Shown piece after piece: positions 60,696-64,000 of a DNA stretch of 64,000 nucleotides; the stretch's first letter is position 1; every line of letters begins with the position of its first letter. The notes under the pieces are model-generated. The model worked only from the letters and a program-made list of their open reading frames with translations. It had not been told where the DNA came from and made no database searches. The position numbers and the translations under genes are program-made. The stretch comes from Treponema sp. (GTDB lineage Bacteria > Spirochaetota > Spirochaetia > Treponematales > Treponemataceae), in the NCBI GenBank assembly GCA_016287815.1, contig JAEEWW010000002.1, forward strand, positions 18,234 through 82,233. The letters are read 5' to 3'.

Positions 60696-60808
60696 CCTCC
60701 GCCGTCGGCAACACCTGACGATGACGCTCGTCAACACCCGACGACGGCGGTCGTCAACACCTGACGACGGCGGTCGTCAACACCTGACGACGGCGGTCGT
60801 CAACACCT
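60696..60808. repeat. GC-rich tandem array, 23-bp period, palindromic units
   Basis: Unit GACGACGGCGGTCGTCAACACCT at 60717, 60740, 60763, 60786 plus a degenerate upstream unit. Confidence 0.95.
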
Positions 60809-60968
60809 GCCCACCCCAGAGAGCAGGCTACTATTATAGTTTTAATATCAAAACAGGGAAAAATACAAAAAAAAGTGAAAAAAATTAATTTTTTTTTCAA
60901 AATAATTGCATGTTTTTCTTAGTGTACCCCTATATATATAGTGATCTTCAGTGATTGAGGTCAAAAAA

Positions 60969-61095
60969 AAGTCTGAAAACAGTTGCATGTTATGTAACAG
61001 ACAGCGGCTTCCAGACTTAGCTGAATCAATAATGATTCCAAACGTGACTGTTTGATTTTATCATTACTGCTTTTCCGCTTTCAAGAGCCGCTGTC
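60969..61095 (+). promoter_or_regulatory. Structured 5' leader of the HU-like gene
   Basis: AAGTCTG/CAGACTT encloses one arm of GACAGCGGCT/AGCCGCTGTC. Confidence 0.55.
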
Positions 61096-61118
61096 ACAAT
61101 TTCACTAAAGAGGTGCCT

Positions 61119-61889
61119 ATGGCAACTAATCAAAACTTAATGGATTCAATCAAGAATCCAAATGGGCGTGTAGCTGTAAAATTACAGCCTAACACTTTTT
61201 CTAAAGATTCTTCTGATAAATACGTCGGAAGAGCAGTACGAAACACCCACACAGTGGGAAATGTTATCCAGCTTGTGGCAAATAAAGTACCACAACTGGA
61301 CATTGGAACAGTGTATTCAGTTTGCGATGCACTTGAAAAAGTTATTTCGGAATCTTTAGCAAGGGGAAATTCCGTAAAGTGTCTTAACCTTGGCATGTTT
61401 TACATTGCATGCAAAGGCGTAAGTGACGGGAAAAATACTGTACCGGGACTTACTGTAAAATTCATTCCGTCAGAGATGGCAAAAGCTGCAATTGAAAAAA
61501 TTGCTGTTGATCAGGATTCTTATGCAGAACCTGAGGCAACAATCAGCAGCATCACTGATGTTGATACCGGTACTTCTGACGGCAGTCTTTCTTTAAAAGG
61601 CTCTGTTCAGATTTCCGGTAAAAAGCTTTTAATTGGCGGAGAAGAAAGCGGAATCTGGTTTGCCCCTGCAAAAGGAGAAAACGAGTCAATTGACGAAAGC
61701 GGGGCAGACTGGACTAAGGTAGAAGCAAAGCTTACGGTAAACAAACCGGGAACTTTACTTTTTCCTCTTCCAAAGAGTCTTGAAGGCGGCAAATACAAAA
61801 TTGTGCTTAAAACACGCTCTCCTTCACATCCAAGTCAGATCCGCAAAAACTTGATTACAACTTACTCTGATGCTGTTTTAATCGGTTGA
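61119..61889 (+). CDS. HU-like DNA-binding domain protein with C-terminal DUF4469/Ig-like domain
   Basis: GRAVRNTHTVGNVIQLVANKVPQLDIGTVYSVCDALEKVISESLARGNSVKCLNLGMFYIA; ATG at 61119 after AAAGAGGTG. Confidence 0.75.
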   Translation: MATNQNLMDSIKNPNGRVAVKLQPNTFSKDSSDKYVGRAVRNTHTVGNVIQLVANKVPQLDIGTVYSVCDALEKVISESLARGNSVKCLNLGMFYIACKGVSDGKNTVPGLTVKFIPSEMAKAAIEKIAVDQDSYAEPEATISSITDVDTGTSDGSLSLKGSVQISGKKLLIGGEESGIWFAPAKGENESIDESGADWTKVEAKLTVNKPGTLLFPLPKSLEGGKYKIVLKTRSPSHPSQIRKNLITTYSDAVLIG

Positions 61890-61905
61890 TGTACAGCTAG
61901 CATTT

Positions 61906-61938
61906 TGGGGCATCCTTTACGGGATGCCCCATTTTTTA
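61906..61938 (+). terminator. Intrinsic terminator
   Basis: TGGGGCATCC...GGATGCCCCA then T6. Confidence 0.92.
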
Positions 61939-61973
61939 GTTATAATGTTTAAAAAGTATTGTATAATATCGTT

Positions 61974-63113
61974 ATGAAAAAACTAATTTTTATTATTATT
62001 CCCCTTATCTTTTCAACTGCATTGTATTCACAGGATCTTAACATGATAAAAGTTACGGGTGGTGCTTTTAAACGTGGTATTGAAAATGGGAAAAATAATC
62101 CTCCTCAAATAATAAGAGTTGCCGATTTTGAAATTTCTGATAAAGAGGTAACTATAGGTTTATTAAGGAAATTTCTTAAGGAAAAATTCCCGGATGATGT
62201 TCTGGCAGATGATCAGTATTACAGAGAAAATATAGGGTTCGGTAGGGATTTTAAGGTACCTTCTGAATGGCCTGTTTTTTATTGTACTTTTTGGAAAGCC
62301 TGCGAATTTTGCAACTGGCTGAGTGAAAAAGAAAACCTGGAACCCGCCTATAATATATCAAAAGAGTATTATGACAGAGGAGCTCCAACACCCGCAATAC
62401 GTTACCTTTCTGTATCATGGGATGTAACCAAAAACGGTTACCGTCTTCCTACAGAAGCTGAATGGGAATTTGCAGCAAACTGTGCTGGTACATTTGAATA
62501 CAAAAACGTTTTTGATTATGCATGGTTTGAAGAGGAATCAAAGTTAAAACCTAATGCGGTAGGCACAAAGAAACCTAATCCGTTTGGTCTTTATGATATG
62601 CTGGGAAGTGTAGCAGAATGGTGCTGGGATTTATATGACAAGGATTTTTATAAAAAAAATGACTGGAATAATCCTATTGGACCTTCAGTTGGTTATAATC
62701 CAGATTCTAGACCTGAAAGATTTGATACAGATATTATTACGACAGACCGCGTTGTAAGGGGCGGCAGTTTTTATGAGCTTGAAGAAAAGACTTATTCCAG
62801 AATGCCGATGTTTCCAGAGATGGCATCTTTATCTCACATAGGTTTCAGGGTTGCAAAAAATACAGATACACCTTCAAGAAAAGTAATTGGTGTTGGAGAA
62901 TTAAATGATGATCGGGTTCGTCTTAGAAAAGAATCTGGACTTAATGGCGAAAAGATAAGGCTTTTACAAAAAGGTGAATGTGTTGAAGTTTTAGATATTT
63001 CACAAAAAAAAGAAAAAATAGAAGGAAAAGAATACCCCTGGATAAAGATAAGAACAAATAAGGATGAAATTGGCTATGTTTATGGAGAATATCTGAATAT
63101 TTGTTCAGATTAA
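61974..63113 (+). CDS. Exported SUMF1/formylglycine-generating-enzyme-like protein with C-terminal SH3-like domain
   Basis: Signal peptide, RLPTEAEWEFAA, GLYDMLGSVAEWCWDLYD, RVVRGGSFYE, then RVRLRKESGLNGEKIRLL...IGYVYGEYL. Confidence 0.85.
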   Translation: MKKLIFIIIPLIFSTALYSQDLNMIKVTGGAFKRGIENGKNNPPQIIRVADFEISDKEVTIGLLRKFLKEKFPDDVLADDQYYRENIGFGRDFKVPSEWPVFYCTFWKACEFCNWLSEKENLEPAYNISKEYYDRGAPTPAIRYLSVSWDVTKNGYRLPTEAEWEFAANCAGTFEYKNVFDYAWFEEESKLKPNAVGTKKPNPFGLYDMLGSVAEWCWDLYDKDFYKKNDWNNPIGPSVGYNPDSRPERFDTDIITTDRVVRGGSFYELEEKTYSRMPMFPEMASLSHIGFRVAKNTDTPSRKVIGVGELNDDRVRLRKESGLNGEKIRLLQKGECVEVLDISQKKEKIEGKEYPWIKIRTNKDEIGYVYGEYLNICSD

Positions 63114-63123
63114 TGGTGTAAGT

Positions 63124-63291
63124 ATGATATCTAATGCGTTTAAAGAAAAGGAACAGGATCCTATTGTTTTTCGGTTTTGGGAGAGCTGTTTGTTGAGTAG
63201 TCTGTATCAGGATTTTTGGAAAGCCCTTCAAGAAGACAAACAAGGAAATAGTACAAATGGAAATGAAGGGGAAAACCAAAATGACCAATAA
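63124..63291 (+). CDS. Small hypothetical ORF overlapping the next start
   Basis: MISNAFKEKEQDPIVFRFWESCLLSSLYQDFWKALQEDKQGNSTNGNEGENQNDQ; overlaps ATGACCAATAA. Confidence 0.4.
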   Translation: MISNAFKEKEQDPIVFRFWESCLLSSLYQDFWKALQEDKQGNSTNGNEGENQNDQ

Positions 63292-63739
63292 ACGATTTTA
63301 TAAATGTGTTTTATCAAAAATTATACCATTTATGTTTTTTATTATATTTTTTTTTAATGGTTTATATGTTTTGTTAAAATATAAACCTAATTTTAGACTA
63401 ATGATAGAATATTGTTTTTTCTCTATTTCAATGATTCTGATTATTGAAATAATTACCTCGTTTTTCATAACAATATCACTTTTAAATAAAGCACAAATAG
63501 AAAATAAGCAACGAGTAAGATTTTATTTGCTTATTATTCCATATATACCATCAATAATTTCTACATTTCTATATATTTTCTTATTGTATTTGACAAAAGA
63601 AATTACCAATTATAAAAGAATATTTATTATATGTTTTGGTTTGACGTCTAGTATAAATTTCCTTTTTTCAATGATTTTAAATTCTAGACTGAAAATTTTT
63701 GATTTAATAAATGATGACAATATTGCTTGGAGTAAATAG
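63281..63739 (+). CDS. Hypothetical four-helix membrane protein (possible immunity protein)
   Basis: MTNKRFYKCVLSKIIPFMFFIIFFF...; start at 63281 fits the overlap better than the track start at 63257. Confidence 0.5.
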   Translation: MTNKRFYKCVLSKIIPFMFFIIFFFNGLYVLLKYKPNFRLMIEYCFFSISMILIIEIITSFFITISLLNKAQIENKQRVRFYLLIIPYIPSIISTFLYIFLLYLTKEITNYKRIFIICFGLTSSINFLFSMILNSRLKIFDLINDDNIAWSK

Positions 63740-64000
63740 TGGAAAATGACTGGACTTCTGGATATTCACGCAGCTGGAAGACAGATACTGAATATTACAA
63801 CACGGACATACTCGGTTCTGTAATGATGCCAAGCAATGAAGCAGGCCTTATGACAAACCGCCGCTATGCTTATTGTAACAATGATCCTGTTAATTTCTTT
63901 GATTTATGGGGACTGGAAATGAAATGGAAACAAGGAGAAAACGCGACAGCTAAAGATGTTGAAGACGCTAAAAAAATGGCAGAAAACATTGCTTCTTCTG
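63739..64000 (+). CDS. Rhs-type core/tip fragment, 3' end beyond the window
   Basis: GTG start overlapping TAGTG; EYYNTDILGSVMMPSNEAGLMTNRRYAYCNNDPVNFFDLWGLEMKW resembles Rhs core end. Not in the supplied ORF track. Confidence 0.7.
   Translation, partial: MENDWTSGYSRSWKTDTEYYNTDILGSVMMPSNEAGLMTNRRYAYCNNDPVNFFDLWGLEMKWKQGENATAKDVEDAKKMAENIASS

Noticed and set aside
60696-60808. CRISPR array or coding repeat (ORF 60688-60888)
   Set aside because: Contiguous 23-bp units without spacers. The listed ORF simply translates the repeat (RRRSSTPDDGGRQHLTTA) and has no clear ribosome binding site.
1-64000. tRNA, rRNA, tmRNA or prophage genes
   Set aside because: None recognised by eye on either strand; a tRNAscan-SE/Infernal run would be needed to exclude them formally.

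Overview
64 kb of a low-GC, mostly housekeeping chromosome segment. Gene content and protein style (FtsH/MCP/HD-GYP-rich, infC-rpmI-rplT, oxaloacetate decarboxylase Na+ pump, DUF4469 HU-like protein) suggest a Treponema-like spirochaete; this is an inference, with no database search. I could assign about 45 coding regions: TRAP permease, GH3 lipoprotein, RsmB-like methylase, GAF/HD-GYP, zapA and the ribosomal operon, ilvD/ilvB, rho, rpmE, chemoreceptors, DEAD helicase, YbiT-like ABC-F, SpoIIE/STAS partner-switching pair, prs, transporters, a large hybrid kinase, oadGAB, a class III cyclase, tctCBA, a two-component system and gpmI. No tRNA, rRNA or CRISPR was recognised. The most unusual material is non-coding: (a) a strictly 22-bp-periodic array of palindromic cores (about 30047-30276); (b) a 23-bp-periodic GC-rich palindrome array (about 60696-60808); (c) a 45-nt hairpin element found twice, downstream of oadB and of gpmI, with two compensatory base-pair changes; (d) a duplicated gpmI 3' end differing only synonymously; (e) an 82-bp tandem hairpin pair with a compensatory change; (f) an 11-bp perfect stem burying the start codon of a DEAD-box helicase; (g) a pseudoknot-capable leader before an HU/DUF4469 gene. 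Protein-level oddities: an FtsH-like AAA protein without the M41 peptidase, OadA with two biotinyl domains, an ABC-F protein with a degenerate second ATPase site, a hybrid kinase with four tandem copies of a PAS-like module, and an Rhs-type tip fragment at the right edge preceded by a membrane protein that may be an immunity factor.
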